Shown here piece by piece: positions 1-9,029 of a DNA stretch of 64,000 nucleotides (position 1 is its first letter; the number at the start of each line of letters is the position of its first letter). Location of the stretch: the NCBI RefSeq assembly GCF_030053395.1, contig NZ_JASGBH010000002.1, positions 96,625 through 160,624 on the forward strand, in the 5' to 3' direction. The position numbers were made by a program, and so were the translations under genes. The notes below the pieces were generated by a model, which searched no databases, was not told the origin of the DNA, and saw only the letters and a list, made by a program, of their open reading frames with translations. Source of the DNA: Limnohabitans lacus (GTDB taxonomy: Bacteria; Pseudomonadota; Gammaproteobacteria; Burkholderiales; Burkholderiaceae_C).

Positions 1-742
1 CCAACACCAGCACATGGCGCAGGGCTTGGTCTGGCCAGCGGTCCAAAAACAGCGGGCGCACCAAGTCCACAGCCACCGACAGCGGCAGCCATTCGGCGAT
101 GGCGCGGACGATGGGTGGCAGCTGCTCACGCGGAAAGAAGATGCCCGAGAGGAACATCATGGGCGTGAGGAACAGCGTGAAGTAGTAGGTGAAGAAGTCG
201 TAGCCTTTGGCCAGCGCATTGAAGATCAGCGCCATGCAGCTGAAGGTGATGCCCACGCCCAGCAGCACGGGCCAGGCCACCAGCAGCTTCCAGCTGTGGC
301 TGATGCCCAGGGCCAGCATCACGCCCAAAATGGCCGTGACGGTGAACAGCGATTTGAACGCGGCCCAGAGCATTTCGGCCAGCACCACATCGTCCAGGCG
401 CACCGGGGCGTTCATGATGCCGTCCCAGGTTTTTTGCACATGCATGCGCGAGAAAGCCGAGTACAGCGCCTCAAAGGTGGCCGCGTTCATGGCGCTCATG
501 CAAATGCTGCCGCTGGCCAAGAACAGGATGTAGGGCACTTTCTCGCCGCCCAGCTCGATTTGGCCGACCAGCGAACCCAAGCCGTAGCCAAAAGCCACCA
601 ACCACATCAGCGGCTCGGCGATGTTGCCCACCAGGCTGGGGATGGCCAGTTTTTTCCAGACCAGCCAGTTGCGCAAGAACACCGGCCACCAGCGCATGGA
701 CAAGCGGGGCGCGGCCCAGATGTTGTTTTGGATTTGACTCAT
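1..742 (-). CDS. ABC-2 type exporter permease, NodJ-like (3' end cut by window)
   Basis: This is the membrane subunit of an ABC exporter; the partner ATPase lies 3 bp upstream on the same strand. The reading frame opens at the ATG at 742 (protein begins MSQIQNNIWAAPRLSMRWW) and runs open off the window start, giving about 247 residues. The sequence holds several hydrophobic segments and the stretch LFLTPMMFLSGIFFPREQLP, characteristic of NodJ/DrrB-type ABC-2 permeases. NodJ-like pairs export lipophilic or oligosaccharide molecules; the substrate here cannot be told. The C-terminal few residues and the stop are missing. Family assignment is strong, substrate unknown. Confidence 0.88.
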   Translation of the reverse strand, partial: MSQIQNNIWAAPRLSMRWWPVFLRNWLVWKKLAIPSLVGNIAEPLMWLVAFGYGLGSLVGQIELGGEKVPYILFLASGSICMSAMNAATFEALYSAFSRMHVQKTWDGIMNAPVRLDDVVLAEMLWAAFKSLFTVTAILGVMLALGISHSWKLLVAWPVLLGVGITFSCMALIFNALAKGYDFFTYYFTLFLTPMMFLSGIFFPREQLPPIVRAIAEWLPLSVAVDLVRPLFLDRWPDQALRHVLVL

Positions 743-745
743 GGC

Positions 746-1675
746 TTAACCCTCTTCCCGAATCTGGCGTCCGGTCAATTTCAGGAACAGGTCTTCCAAG
801 TTGGAAGGGCGGTGCAGCGTGCGCAAGTTGGGCCAAGACTCCAGCGCGTGCATCAGTGCGCGGCTGTCATGGGTATAAAAGAACACGGTTTCGCCGCTGA
901 CCTCGACCCGACCGGCCAGGGCTTTCAAGCTGGCTTCTTGCGCCAGCGCCACGGCCCCATGACCAAACACCTCGACCACCTCGGGCTCCAGGTGCTCGGC
1001 GATCAAATCGCGGGGTTTGCCTTCGGCGATCTTGCGGCCTTGGTCCAACACCAAAAGGCGCGAGCACAAGCGCTCGGCCTCGTCCATGAAGTGGGTGGTC
1101 AGCAAGATGGATTTGCCTTCTTGCAGCAGCACTTGCAGGCGCTCCCACATCAGGTGGCGCGCTTGCGGGTCCAGGCCGGTGGTGGGCTCGTCCAGCATCA
1201 AGAGGCGCGGCTCGTTGATCAGGGCGCGGGCCAGGCTCAAGCGGCGCTTCATGCCACCCGACAGCTCGCCGGGTTTGGCTTTGCCTTTGTGGCTCAGCGC
1301 CGCAAACTCCAGCAGTTTGGGGATGCGCTCGCGGATGGTGGCGGTGGGCAGGCCAAAGTAACGCCCAAACACCATCAGGTTTTCTTCCGCCGTGAAGTCG
1401 GGGTCCAGCGTGTCCAACTGCGCGACCACGCCCAGCTGGCCTTTGATGGCCAAGGCATCACCAGGCATTTGCAGGTGGTCGAAATAGCGGATGTCGCCAG
1501 CGTCGGGCACCGACAGGCCCAGGCACATGCGCAAGGTGGTGGTTTTGCCCGCACCGTTGGGGCCAATCACGCCCAGGCATTCGCCCGGCTCGATGTGGAA
1601 AGACAGGTCATTGACCACCGTGGCATCGCCGTAGCGCTTGACCAGGTGATCGACCGAAAGCAAAGGGGAGTTCAT
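746..1675 (-). CDS. ABC exporter ATP-binding protein, NodI-like
   Basis: ATPase subunit of the exporter whose permease follows 3 bp downstream. It has 309 residues from the ATG at 1675, chosen because the conserved N-terminus (MNSPLLSVDHLVKRYG) begins there; the open frame extends upstream, but that part has no family character. Visible motifs: Walker A GPNGAGKTT (38-46), Q-loop near 86, signature LSGGMKRR (138-145), Walker B LLMLDEP (158-164), H-loop His195. The first part of the C-terminal region carries the NodI/DrrA-type extension. A paired REP-like repeat lies just upstream, between this gene and psd. Substrate unknown. Confidence 0.93.
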   Translation of the reverse strand: MNSPLLSVDHLVKRYGDATVVNDLSFHIEPGECLGVIGPNGAGKTTTLRMCLGLSVPDAGDIRYFDHLQMPGDALAIKGQLGVVAQLDTLDPDFTAEENLMVFGRYFGLPTATIRERIPKLLEFAALSHKGKAKPGELSGGMKRRLSLARALINEPRLLMLDEPTTGLDPQARHLMWERLQVLLQEGKSILLTTHFMDEAERLCSRLLVLDQGRKIAEGKPRDLIAEHLEPEVVEVFGHGAVALAQEASLKALAGRVEVSGETVFFYTHDSRALMHALESWPNLRTLHRPSNLEDLFLKLTGRQIREEG

Positions 1676-1700
1676 GCTGCCATTGTGCCTGTGCAGGCAA

Positions 1701-1775
1701 GGTCGGCGCTGAAGCTGCCGACCTACGGGACAGCACCGTTGCAGCCTGCGGTAGGTCGGCGGCTTCTGCCCCGAC
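1701..1775. repeat. Paired REP-like inverted repeat (BIME-like)
   Basis: Two units of about 25 bp face each other. The left unit (1701-1725) is itself palindromic (GGTCGGC ... GCCGACC). The right unit (1751-1775) is its reverse complement with about three mismatches. An outer GCAGGC/GCCTGC pair (about 1693-1698 and 1781-1786) extends the structure. A second pair with the same consensus, GTCGG-n-GCTGAAGC-nn-CCGAYCT, lies at 63495-63557. The element occupies the gap between divergent genes (ABC ATPase and psd). Seen directly; mobility and function are inferred from resemblance to REP/BIME elements. Confidence 0.75.
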
Positions 1776-1809
1776 AGGGCGCCTGCGCCAGAGCCCATCG
1801 GGCGGGCCG

Positions 1810-1816
1810 ATAAAAT
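1810..1816 (+). promoter_or_regulatory. Putative psd promoter -10 region
   Basis: An AT-rich ATAAAAT core sits 38 nt before the psd start. The flanking 22 bp (1806-1827) match 14502-14523 upstream of fur in all but two positions, so the two promoters share an extended context. No convincing -35 hexamer is visible. Confidence 0.45.
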
Positions 1817-1853
1817 CGAGGCATTGTCTTGATCCGCCCTTGGCGGCCCCCTC

Positions 1854-2711
1854 ATGTCTTCTTCCTTTTCTGACCGCCTGGCGGTCTTGCCGCAGTACCT
1901 GATCCCCAAACAAGCCCTGACCGCTTTTGCGGGCTGGGTGGCGGGCAGCCAGTGGGGCGGCGTGACCACCGGCATCATCGACCGCTTTGTGCGCCGATAC
2001 AACGTGAACATGAGCGAAGCGGCCAACCCGGACACGGCCAGCTACAAGAGCTTCAACGCGTTTTTCACGCGCCCACTGAAGGCGAGCGCTCGCCCATTGG
2101 CCGCAGCTCCCTTTGTCAGCCCGGTGGACGGGGCCATCAGCCAATGCGGGGCGATTTCAGGCGATCAGGTGTTTCAGGCCAAGGGCCACAGCTACAGCAC
2201 ACGCGCTTTGGTGGGCGGCGATGCGGCGCTGGCTGCGCAGTTTCAAGACGGTGAATTTGCCACCTTGTACCTCAGCCCCCGCGACTACCACCGCATCCAC
2301 ATGCCTTGTGCGGGCCGCTTGAGCCGCATGATTTATGTGCCCGGTGATCTGTTCTCGGTCAACCCCACCACGGCCCGTGGCGTGCCGGGCCTGTTTGCCC
2401 GCAACGAACGCGTGGTGTGTGTGTTCGAAGGCGAGCACGGCCCCTTTGTGATGGTGCTGGTGGGCGCCACCATCGTGGGCAGCATGGCCACCGTGTGGCA
2501 TGGCGTGGTCAACCCGCCACGCCCAGGCACCGTGCGCGAGTGGACCTACGAGATGGGCAACATTGACCTGGCCCAAGGCGAAGAGATGGGCCGCTTCTTG
2601 CTCGGCTCCACGGTGGTGATGCTGTTCCCCAAAGGGGTGATGCAGTTCAACACCGACTGGACACCCACCCGCCCCATCGTGATGGGTGAAGCGATGGGGC
2701 AGCGGCTTTAA
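1854..2711 (+). CDS. psd: Phosphatidylserine decarboxylase
   Basis: Converts phosphatidylserine to phosphatidylethanolamine at the inner membrane, the last step of PE synthesis. The protein has 285 residues, the usual size for the proteobacterial short form. The pyruvoyl-forming self-cleavage motif LGST is at 250-253, with Ser252 the expected residue converted to pyruvate. The conserved stretch [13 protein letters not shown] carries the His/Asp residues needed for maturation. No Shine-Dalgarno sequence stands out before the ATG at 1854. The stop overlaps the stop of the convergent kup gene by 3-4 bp. Confident assignment. Confidence 0.96.
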   Translation: MSSSFSDRLAVLPQYLIPKQALTAFAGWVAGSQWGGVTTGIIDRFVRRYNVNMSEAANPDTASYKSFNAFFTRPLKASARPLAAAPFVSPVDGAISQCGAISGDQVFQAKGHSYSTRALVGGDAALAAQFQDGEFATLYLSPRDYHRIHMPCAGRLSRMIYVPGDLFSVNPTTARGVPGLFARNERVVCVFEGEHGPFVMVLVGATIVGSMATVWHGVVNPPRPGTVREWTYEMGNIDLAQGEEMGRFLLGSTVVMLFPKGVMQFNTDWTPTRPIVMGEAMGQRL

Positions 2712-4576
2712 ATTTCAATCTTCGAGCCCAACTCGACCACCGCGTTGGTCGGCAGGTTCAAGAACTCGGCCGCCGCGCTGGCGTTGTGGTGCATCTGGGC
2801 AAAGAGTTTTTCGCGCCAGGTGGCCATGCCGCCGCCAATCGTGGGGATCACGATGTCGCGCGACAGGAAGTAGCTGGTCATCATCGGATCGAGTTTGTAG
2901 CCCTCGCCTTCAATGGTGGCCAAAGCGGATGGCAAATCGGGGTTGTCCTTGAAGCCGTAGTTGACGATGACTTGCCAGCAGTCATTGCCCAGCGGTGTCA
3001 CCTCCAGGCGCTGGTCGGCGTCCAGGCGCGGCACTTCATGGCTTCGCACGGTGACAAACAGGTTGCGCTGGTGCAAGATTTTGTTGTGCTTGAGGTTGTG
3101 CAGCAGGGCATTGGGCACGGCGCCTGTCTCGGCCGTCAAAAACACGGCCGTGCCTTCCACGCGGGTCGGCGGCGCGATGAAGACCGCTTCCAAAAAGTCC
3201 GTCAAGCGCAGCGCATCGGAGCGCAGCGATTCATTGAGCAAGCGTCTGCCATCGTTCCAGGTCAGCATCAGGGTGAACACCGCAGCGCCAATCAGGAGCG
3301 GGAACCAGCCACCGTCAAAGAGTTTGAGCAGGTTGGAGGCCCAGAACGCCAGATCCACGAGAAAGAAAAATCCCGTGGCTCCAATGCACAGCACCAGGGG
3401 CAGCTTCCACGCGTAGCGGATCACAAAGAAGGTGAGCACGGTGGTGATCAGCATGTCGGTACACACCGCAATGCCATAGGCCGCTGCCAAATTGCTGGAC
3501 GACTTGAACATGACCACGGCCATGACGATGGCCACAAACAAGCCCCAGTTCACAAAAGGCATGTAGATCTGGCCGGTGTCGGTCTCGCTGGTGTGCAGCA
3601 CCTGCAAGCGCGGCAGATAACCCAGCTGGATGACCTGCTTGGTCACGCTGAAGGCGCCCGAGATCAGGGCCTGCGAAGCGATCACCGTGGCCATGGTGGC
3701 CAGCCCCACCAAGGGCAGCAAGGCCCAGTCGGGGGCCATCATGTAAAACGGGTTTTTGACGGCCTCGGGCTCGGCCAGCAGCAATGCGCCTTGGCCAAAA
3801 TAGTTCAGCACCAAACAAGGCATGACCACACTGAACCAGGCCAGGCGAATCGGCTTTTTGCCAAAGTGGCCCATGTCGGCATACAGCGCTTCACCACCGG
3901 TCACGCACAAGACGACCGCCCCCAAAATGATGAAGGTGGTGCCTGGCTCGTTCCACATGAACATCAGCGCATAGTGCGGACTGATCGCGAACAAGATCTC
4001 AGGGCGCTGAACGATGTGCGAGACACCCAGCACCGCAATCGCGCCAAACCAGACCAAGGTGATCGGGCCAAAGAACTTGCCGATGCCCGCCGTGCCACGT
4101 TTTTGCACCCAAAACAGCACAAACAAAATCACCAAGGTCAGCGGGATCACCGATTTCTTGAAGGTGGGGGAGATGATCTCCAGACCCTCGACCGCCGACA
4201 ACACCGAAATCGCCGGGGTGATGACGCCATCACCATAGAACAGGCAGGTGCCAAAGATGCCCACCATCAGCAAGACTTTGCGCAGTTGAGGCTTGTCTTT
4301 GACCGATTGCGAAGCCAGGGCCAGCATGGCCACCAGGCCGCCCTCGCCGTGGTTGTCCGCACGCAGCACCAAAACCACATACTTGACCGACACGATGGTG
4401 GTCAAAGTCCAGAAAAAGATCGAGAGGATGCCGTAAACGTTCTCGGGTGTGAAAGGCACATGGCCTGAGCCAAAGACCTCCTTCATGGCATACAGCACGC
4501 TGGTGCCGATGTCGCCGTAAACCACGCCAATGGCGCCCAAAGTCAGGGCGGCGAGTGAGGATTTTGTAGAAGACAC
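2708..4576 (-). CDS. kup: Low-affinity potassium transporter Kup
   Basis: Proton-coupled potassium uptake protein of the inner membrane (KUP/HAK/KT family). It has 622 residues, the normal length, with about 12 hydrophobic segments followed by a hydrophilic C-terminal domain. The N-terminus contains the family signature [17 protein letters not shown]. The start is a GTG at 4576; no other in-frame start keeps the conserved N-terminus. The GTG abuts a run of six T residues that follows a perfect 7-bp hairpin, an unusual leader treated separately. gshA lies upstream on the same strand with about 113 bp between. Function is secure; the regulatory reading of the leader is inference. Confidence 0.95.
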   Translation of the reverse strand: MSSTKSSLAALTLGAIGVVYGDIGTSVLYAMKEVFGSGHVPFTPENVYGILSIFFWTLTTIVSVKYVVLVLRADNHGEGGLVAMLALASQSVKDKPQLRKVLLMVGIFGTCLFYGDGVITPAISVLSAVEGLEIISPTFKKSVIPLTLVILFVLFWVQKRGTAGIGKFFGPITLVWFGAIAVLGVSHIVQRPEILFAISPHYALMFMWNEPGTTFIILGAVVLCVTGGEALYADMGHFGKKPIRLAWFSVVMPCLVLNYFGQGALLLAEPEAVKNPFYMMAPDWALLPLVGLATMATVIASQALISGAFSVTKQVIQLGYLPRLQVLHTSETDTGQIYMPFVNWGLFVAIVMAVVMFKSSSNLAAAYGIAVCTDMLITTVLTFFVIRYAWKLPLVLCIGATGFFFLVDLAFWASNLLKLFDGGWFPLLIGAAVFTLMLTWNDGRRLLNESLRSDALRLTDFLEAVFIAPPTRVEGTAVFLTAETGAVPNALLHNLKHNKILHQRNLFVTVRSHEVPRLDADQRLEVTPLGNDCWQVIVNYGFKDNPDLPSALATIEGEGYKLDPMMTSYFLSRDIVIPTIGGGMATWREKLFAQMHHNASAAAEFLNLPTNAVVELGSKIEI

Positions 4577-4688
4577 AAAAAACGGCCTGACACAGGGTCA
4601 GGCTGGGATGACTTGAAGAGCGCTATTTTGCGCCCGATCAAGCGGGCATGTCACCGTTTTTGGCGACAATTTGTTGCGGTGCAGCAAC
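4577..4688 (-). promoter_or_regulatory. Multi-hairpin kup leader, terminator-like next to the start codon
   Basis: Reading on the minus strand from the gshA stop, four inverted repeats follow: 4673-4677 with 4684-4688 (GTTGC/GCAAC), 4649-4655 with 4662-4668 (6 of 7 pairs), 4632-4636 with 4643-4647 (GCCCG/CGGGC), and 4585-4591 with 4597-4603 (GCCTGAC/GTCAGGC, perfect). The last is followed by six T (4577-4582 on the complement) and then directly by the kup GTG. It could terminate gshA transcripts or act as a kup attenuator; the sequence alone does not decide. Confidence 0.6.
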
Positions 4689-4689
4689 T

Positions 4690-5985
4690 TCAGTCGTAGA
4701 CCTCGGCCTCGGGATCGGTCGCTTCCAGCTCGTAACTGGCTGCCAACATGGCCAATCGGCCAATCACGCCGTACATGTAAAAGCGGTTGGGCACGCTGGC
4801 GCCGGGTTTGACGCCCGGCTGGGGCAGGTGTGGGCTCTCGGCAAAAGCCAAGGGCACAAAGCTGGCACCGGGGGCATTCAGGTTCTCGTCGATGCCGCGA
4901 TCGGCGTGCACGCGGTAAAAACCACCCACCACATAGCGGTCCATCATGTAGACCACGGGTTCGGCCACGGCATCGTTGATGAGTTCGTGGGTCAAAACGC
5001 CTTCCTGAATGATCACGTCATTGACGGTTTGGCCGTCCTTGATGACGTTCATCTTGTTGCGGGTCTTGCGGTTGAGTTGGTCCAGGTCAGACACATCGCG
5101 CACGGTCATGATGCCCATGCCATAAGTGCCGTTGTCGGCTTTGACCACCACAAAGGGCTTTTCGTTGATGCCGTATTCCTTGTACTTGCGCTTGATTTTG
5201 GTCAGCAGCGCGTCCACATTGCTGCGCAGGCACTCCATGCCCGTGCCTTCAGCGAAGTTCACGTCGCCGCACTGGCTGAACATCGGGTTGATGAGCCAGG
5301 GGTCGATGCCCAGCAATTTGCCAAAACGCTTGGCCACTTCTTCGTAACTCTGGAAGTGCTTGGTCTTGCGGCGCACGCTCCAGCCCGCGTGCAGGGGCGG
5401 CAGCAAGAACTGCTCGTGCAACTCTTCCAAAATGCCTGGCGCACCGGCCGACAGGTCGTTGTTGAGCAAGATGGTGCAGGGGTCAAAGTCTTTGAGGCCC
5501 AGTCGGTGCTTGCTGCGCACCACCGGCTCGAGGGTCACGCTCTCGCCGTTGGGCAACTCGATGGTGGTGGCTTCCTTGATCTCGGGGTTGATCGAGCCGA
5601 TGCGCACGTTCAGCCCCGCCATGTGGAAGATGCGCTGCAACTGCAACACGTTCGTCAAATAGAAGGTGTTGCGGGTGTGGTTTTCGGGAATGATCAGCAG
5701 GTTTTTGGCCTCGGGGCAGATCTTCTCGATGGCCGCCTGAGCCGCCTGCACAGCCAAAGGCAGCATCTCGGGCGTCAGGTTGTTCCAGCCGCCGGGGTAC
5801 AGGTTGGTGTCCACCGGCGCGAGCTTGAAGCCAGCATTGCGGATGTCCACCGAGGTGTAAAACGGCGGCGTGTGCTCCATCCACTCCAGACGGAACCAGC
5901 GCTCAATGGCCGGCATCGAGTCGAGGATGCGCTGCTCGAGCTCGTTGATGGGGCCACTCAGGGCGGTGACAAGATGGGGAACCAT
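4690..5985 (-). CDS. gshA: Glutamate-cysteine ligase, proteobacterial type 3
   Basis: Makes gamma-glutamylcysteine, the first step of glutathione synthesis, in the cytoplasm. The 431-residue protein matches the short glutamate-cysteine ligase family known from Acidithiobacillus and betaproteobacteria rather than the E. coli GshA type. It contains the glycine-rich nucleotide-binding stretch KADNGTYGMGIMTV and the conserved segment APVDTNLYPGGWNNL near the N-terminus. The start ATG at 5985 has a weak GAAGG about 7 nt upstream. proA is upstream on the same strand, but a gap of 93 bp with a decayed repeat separates them. gshB is not in the window. Confidence 0.92.
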   Translation of the reverse strand: MVPHLVTALSGPINELEQRILDSMPAIERWFRLEWMEHTPPFYTSVDIRNAGFKLAPVDTNLYPGGWNNLTPEMLPLAVQAAQAAIEKICPEAKNLLIIPENHTRNTFYLTNVLQLQRIFHMAGLNVRIGSINPEIKEATTIELPNGESVTLEPVVRSKHRLGLKDFDPCTILLNNDLSAGAPGILEELHEQFLLPPLHAGWSVRRKTKHFQSYEEVAKRFGKLLGIDPWLINPMFSQCGDVNFAEGTGMECLRSNVDALLTKIKRKYKEYGINEKPFVVVKADNGTYGMGIMTVRDVSDLDQLNRKTRNKMNVIKDGQTVNDVIIQEGVLTHELINDAVAEPVVYMMDRYVVGGFYRVHADRGIDENLNAPGASFVPLAFAESPHLPQPGVKPGASVPNRFYMYGVIGRLAMLAASYELEATDPEAEVYD

Positions 5986-6025
5986 GGGCGACCTTCAAAT
6001 GAAAACAGTGAAATGATATGGGGCC

Positions 6026-6051
6026 GGTCGGCGCCAATACAAGCACCTACC
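6026..6051. repeat. Possible decayed REP-like unit
   Basis: The 26-bp stretch begins GGTCGGCGCC and ends CACCTACC. Its two ends match the ends of the REP-like unit at 1701-1725, while the middle has diverged. It lies between gshA and proA. Similarity is limited to about 16 positions, so this is tentative. Confidence 0.35.
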
Positions 6052-6078
6052 GGACAAGGCCGCAATGTCTGCGTGCGT

Positions 6079-7359
6079 TCAGCGACGGATTTCGCCTTCG
6101 CCCAGCACCACGTACTTGAGCGAGGTCAGGCCTTCGATGCCCACCGGGCCACGGGCATGGAACTTGTCGGTCGAAATGCCGATTTCGGCCCCCAAACCAT
6201 ATTCAAAGCCGTCCGCAAAGCGGGTGCTGGCGTTGACCATGACGCTGGACGAGTCCACCTCGCGCAAAAAGCGCTGAGCATGCATGTGGTCACGCGTCAA
6301 GATGGCTTCGGTGTGGTGGCTGCTGTAATGGTTGATGTGAGCGATCGCTTCGTCCAGGCCTTCGACCACCTTGATGCTGATGATGGGCGCGAGGTACTCC
6401 TCGAACCAGTCCTGCTCGCTCGCGTCTTGCAGCTGCGCGCCGCTGACCTGGCTCAGGATGGCCTTGGACTTGGGGCAGCAGCGCATCTCGACGCCTTTGG
6501 CGGCATAAATGGTGCCGATCTTGGGCAAGAACTCCGCCGCCACGCCTTTGGCCACCAGCAAACTCTCGCTGGCGTTGCAGGGGCTGTACTTCTGGGTTTT
6601 GGCGTTGTCGGCCACTTTGACGGCCATGGCGATGTCGCAAGGATCGTCCACATAGGTGTGGCAATTCCCGTCCAGGTGTTTGATCACGGGCACCTTGGCC
6701 TCGGCGCTGATGCGCTCGATCAGGCCCTTGCCGCCGCGCGGGATGATCACGTCCACAAACTGGGGCATGGTGATCAGCTGGCCCACGGCTGCGCGGTCGG
6801 TGGTTTGCACCAATTGCACCGCATCCACAGGCAAGCCACTTTCGACCAGGGCTTGTTGCACCAGCTTGGCCAAGGCCTTGTTGGAGTCGATGGCTTCGGA
6901 GCCACCGCGCAAGATGCAGGCATTGCCGCTCTTGATCGACAGGCTGGCCGCCTCGATGGTCACGTTGGGACGGCTCTCGAAAATCATGCCGAACACGCCG
7001 ATCGGCACGCGCATTTGTCCCACACGGATGCCGCTGGGCATTTGCTTCATTCCCAAAATTTCGCCGATCACATCGGGCATGGCCGCCAGTTGCTCGCAAC
7101 CTTGCGCGCAGGTTTCCAACACTTTGGGCGTGAGCTTGAGGCGATCGACCATGGGCTCGGACAGGCCATTGGCCTGGGCCCGGGTCAAATCTTGGGCGTT
7201 GTCCTGCTGCAAGGCTTCGGTGTTGTCGCGCAGCAAGGCCGCCAGTCGGCGCAAGGCCTGGTTTTTGACGGCAGCTGAGGCCTTGGCCATCAAGGCTGAG
7301 GCTTTTTTGGCCTGCTGGCCCAAAGCCTGCACGTGTTCAGCGGTGTTCAGTTCGGTCAT
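6079..7359 (-). CDS. proA: Gamma-glutamyl phosphate reductase
   Basis: Reduces gamma-glutamyl phosphate to glutamate semialdehyde with NADPH, the second step of proline synthesis. The protein has 426 residues, typical for ProA. Family features include the segment [16 protein letters not shown] (around 119-134) and the catalytic cysteine Cys261 in [13 protein letters not shown]. The start ATG at 7359 is preceded by no Shine-Dalgarno; a GAAAAT hexamer ends 6 nt before it, so a leaderless transcript is possible. holA lies upstream on the same strand with a 57-bp gap. proB is not in the window. Confidence 0.96.
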   Translation of the reverse strand: MTELNTAEHVQALGQQAKKASALMAKASAAVKNQALRRLAALLRDNTEALQQDNAQDLTRAQANGLSEPMVDRLKLTPKVLETCAQGCEQLAAMPDVIGEILGMKQMPSGIRVGQMRVPIGVFGMIFESRPNVTIEAASLSIKSGNACILRGGSEAIDSNKALAKLVQQALVESGLPVDAVQLVQTTDRAAVGQLITMPQFVDVIIPRGGKGLIERISAEAKVPVIKHLDGNCHTYVDDPCDIAMAVKVADNAKTQKYSPCNASESLLVAKGVAAEFLPKIGTIYAAKGVEMRCCPKSKAILSQVSGAQLQDASEQDWFEEYLAPIISIKVVEGLDEAIAHINHYSSHHTEAILTRDHMHAQRFLREVDSSSVMVNASTRFADGFEYGLGAEIGISTDKFHARGPVGIEGLTSLKYVVLGEGEIRR

Positions 7360-7416
7360 GCTGGCATTTTCGCAGATGCCAGAGTCCCTTGGGGTGCCGT
7401 ACGCGTTCGGCCGAAA

Positions 7417-8469
7417 TCAACGGACCAGGCACATGCGCGAAAAGCGCATGGCCAAACGGCCCAGGGCCTGCCATGGATCGGTCGGCCAATCGGGCACTTT
7501 GAGGCCTTTGACGATGCCGTCCACCTGGTGGGCCGATTGCAGCAGGCCGTTCAGGCGCGCTTCAGACAACCTGGGCAGCACGCGCTCGAACAAGCGCTCA
7601 CGCGGACCCCACACGCGCTGCTCGCGCAGGGCCATGGGCAAGGGCTTGCCTGCGGCCATGGCGTCTTTCACGCGCTTCAAGGCGCGGATGTCTTCGGCCA
7701 AGGTGTAGTGCACCAGCACGGCGGCTTCGCCTTCGGCCTGCAAGCCGTCGAGCATGCGCTGCACACGCGAGACCTGACCGGACAAGACCGATTCGGACAG
7801 CTTGAACACGTCGTAGCGGGCCACGTTGAGCACCGCCGCTTCGACCTGGTCCTGGCTCAGCTCACCGGCCGGGTACAGCAAACCGAGTTTTTGAATTTCC
7901 TGGTGCGCCGCCAGCAGATTGCCTTCCACGCGGTCCGCAAAAAACTGCAGGGTGCGCTGGCCTTCTTCGCCCGCAGCCACGCTCTGGCCTTGGCGCTGCA
8001 GGCGCTGAGCGATCCATTGGGGCAAGGCGCTGCGGTCCACCGGATCGATCTGAATGGTGACGCCAGAGCCCTCCAGAGCACCAAACCAAGCGCCTTTGCG
8101 GGTGGCCGCATCCAGTCGGGGCAACAAGAACAAGGTCAGCGTGCTGTCGTTGCCCTGGGCCGACTCGGCCAATTGCTGGATGGCCGGGCTGCCTTCTTTG
8201 CCGGGTTTGCCCGACGGGATGCGCACTTCCACGATTTGCTTGTCGGCAAACAGGCTCATGGAGCCGCCTGCGGCCAGCACTTCACTCCAGTCGAAATGGG
8301 CACCCGCCACGGTGTGCACCGTGCGCTCGGTGTAGCCCTGTGCACGGGCGGCAGCGCGGATGGCATCGGCCGCCTCTTGCATGAGCAAGGCTTCATCGCC
8401 ATGCAAGGTGTAGAGGCTGCGCAGCCCTTTTTGCAGGTGAGCGCTCAGCTGGGGAAGGGCCAGTTGCAT
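7417..8469 (-). CDS. holA: DNA polymerase III subunit delta
   Basis: Clamp-loader wrench subunit that opens the beta sliding clamp. The 350-residue length and position directly after lptE are normal. Recognisable features are the N-terminal segment LYTLHGDEALLMQEAADAIR, the FLLPRLDAATRKGAWF region, and the C-terminal helical domain ending in the segment DPWQALGRLAMRFSRMC. The start at 8469 lies 6 bp after the lptE stop, so the two are likely cotranscribed with leuS. Confidence 0.93.
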   Translation of the reverse strand: MQLALPQLSAHLQKGLRSLYTLHGDEALLMQEAADAIRAAARAQGYTERTVHTVAGAHFDWSEVLAAGGSMSLFADKQIVEVRIPSGKPGKEGSPAIQQLAESAQGNDSTLTLFLLPRLDAATRKGAWFGALEGSGVTIQIDPVDRSALPQWIAQRLQRQGQSVAAGEEGQRTLQFFADRVEGNLLAAHQEIQKLGLLYPAGELSQDQVEAAVLNVARYDVFKLSESVLSGQVSRVQRMLDGLQAEGEAAVLVHYTLAEDIRALKRVKDAMAAGKPLPMALREQRVWGPRERLFERVLPRLSEARLNGLLQSAHQVDGIVKGLKVPDWPTDPWQALGRLAMRFSRMCLVR

Positions 8470-8475
8470 CGCTTG

Positions 8476-9021
8476 TCAGGGTTTGACTGGTGCAGGTGCC
8501 GGCGCGGCTTTGCGCGGCTTGACGATCGACAAGCGGCGCATGATTTGCTGCACGATGTCCGTTTGCATGTCGCGGTACATCATGTTCATCTCGATTTCTT
8601 TGGACAGCGCGGCCGTTTCAGTGAAGCTCAAATCGCGTTGCTGGTACAGCTCCACCGGTTCGATCCACTCCTCGCCTTGTGGTGTGCGCAAACGGAAACT
8701 CACACGCAAGCGCAGCTGCATCTCCCGCACCTGGCCGGATGCGTTCATGCCCACGGCCACCTGCTGACGGACTTCGCTCAAGATGTCGAGGATGGCATCG
8801 ACGTCGGGCATCTTCTTGGGGTCGGTGACCAAGTCAATCTGGCCCGAACCCAAAAGGTTGCGCCGCAACTCCACGCCCAAGGGCGAGTTTTCGGAGAAAT
8901 TGCCGTACAGCGTCTTGAACGGGAAGTTTTGCGTCTGCCGCAGCGCAAAGCCGCAGCCCACAAGGCCCAGCGCCGGGGCAAAACCCAGAGCAGACAACAG
9001 TCGGCGGCGCGAGGCGTTCAT
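8476..9021 (-). CDS. lptE: LPS-assembly lipoprotein LptE
   Basis: Outer-membrane lipoprotein that plugs LptD and helps insert lipopolysaccharide. The 181-residue product starts with a short signal peptide and the lipobox LGLVGC, giving an acylated Cys23. The body has the FPFKTLYGNFSENSPLGVELRR motif region of LptE (split here by position: about 34-55). The C-terminus is Ala/Pro-rich. It sits between leuS and holA as in other Burkholderiales, with 8 bp to leuS and 6 bp to holA, so translation is probably coupled. Confidence 0.93.
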   Translation of the reverse strand: MNASRRRLLSALGFAPALGLVGCGFALRQTQNFPFKTLYGNFSENSPLGVELRRNLLGSGQIDLVTDPKKMPDVDAILDILSEVRQQVAVGMNASGQVREMQLRLRVSFRLRTPQGEEWIEPVELYQQRDLSFTETAALSKEIEMNMMYRDMQTDIVQQIMRRLSIVKPRKAAPAPAPVKP

Positions 9022-9029
9022 GCGGGCTT

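Noticed and set aside
14-1813. Long open frame opposite the ABC transporter genes
   Set aside because: It has no recognisable domain, has the Gln/His/Arg-rich composition of an antisense reading of GC-rich coding DNA, and overlaps two convincing genes. Similar long antisense frames at 2786-4468, 4648-7278, 7333-9288 and 60766-62106 are rejected for the same reason.
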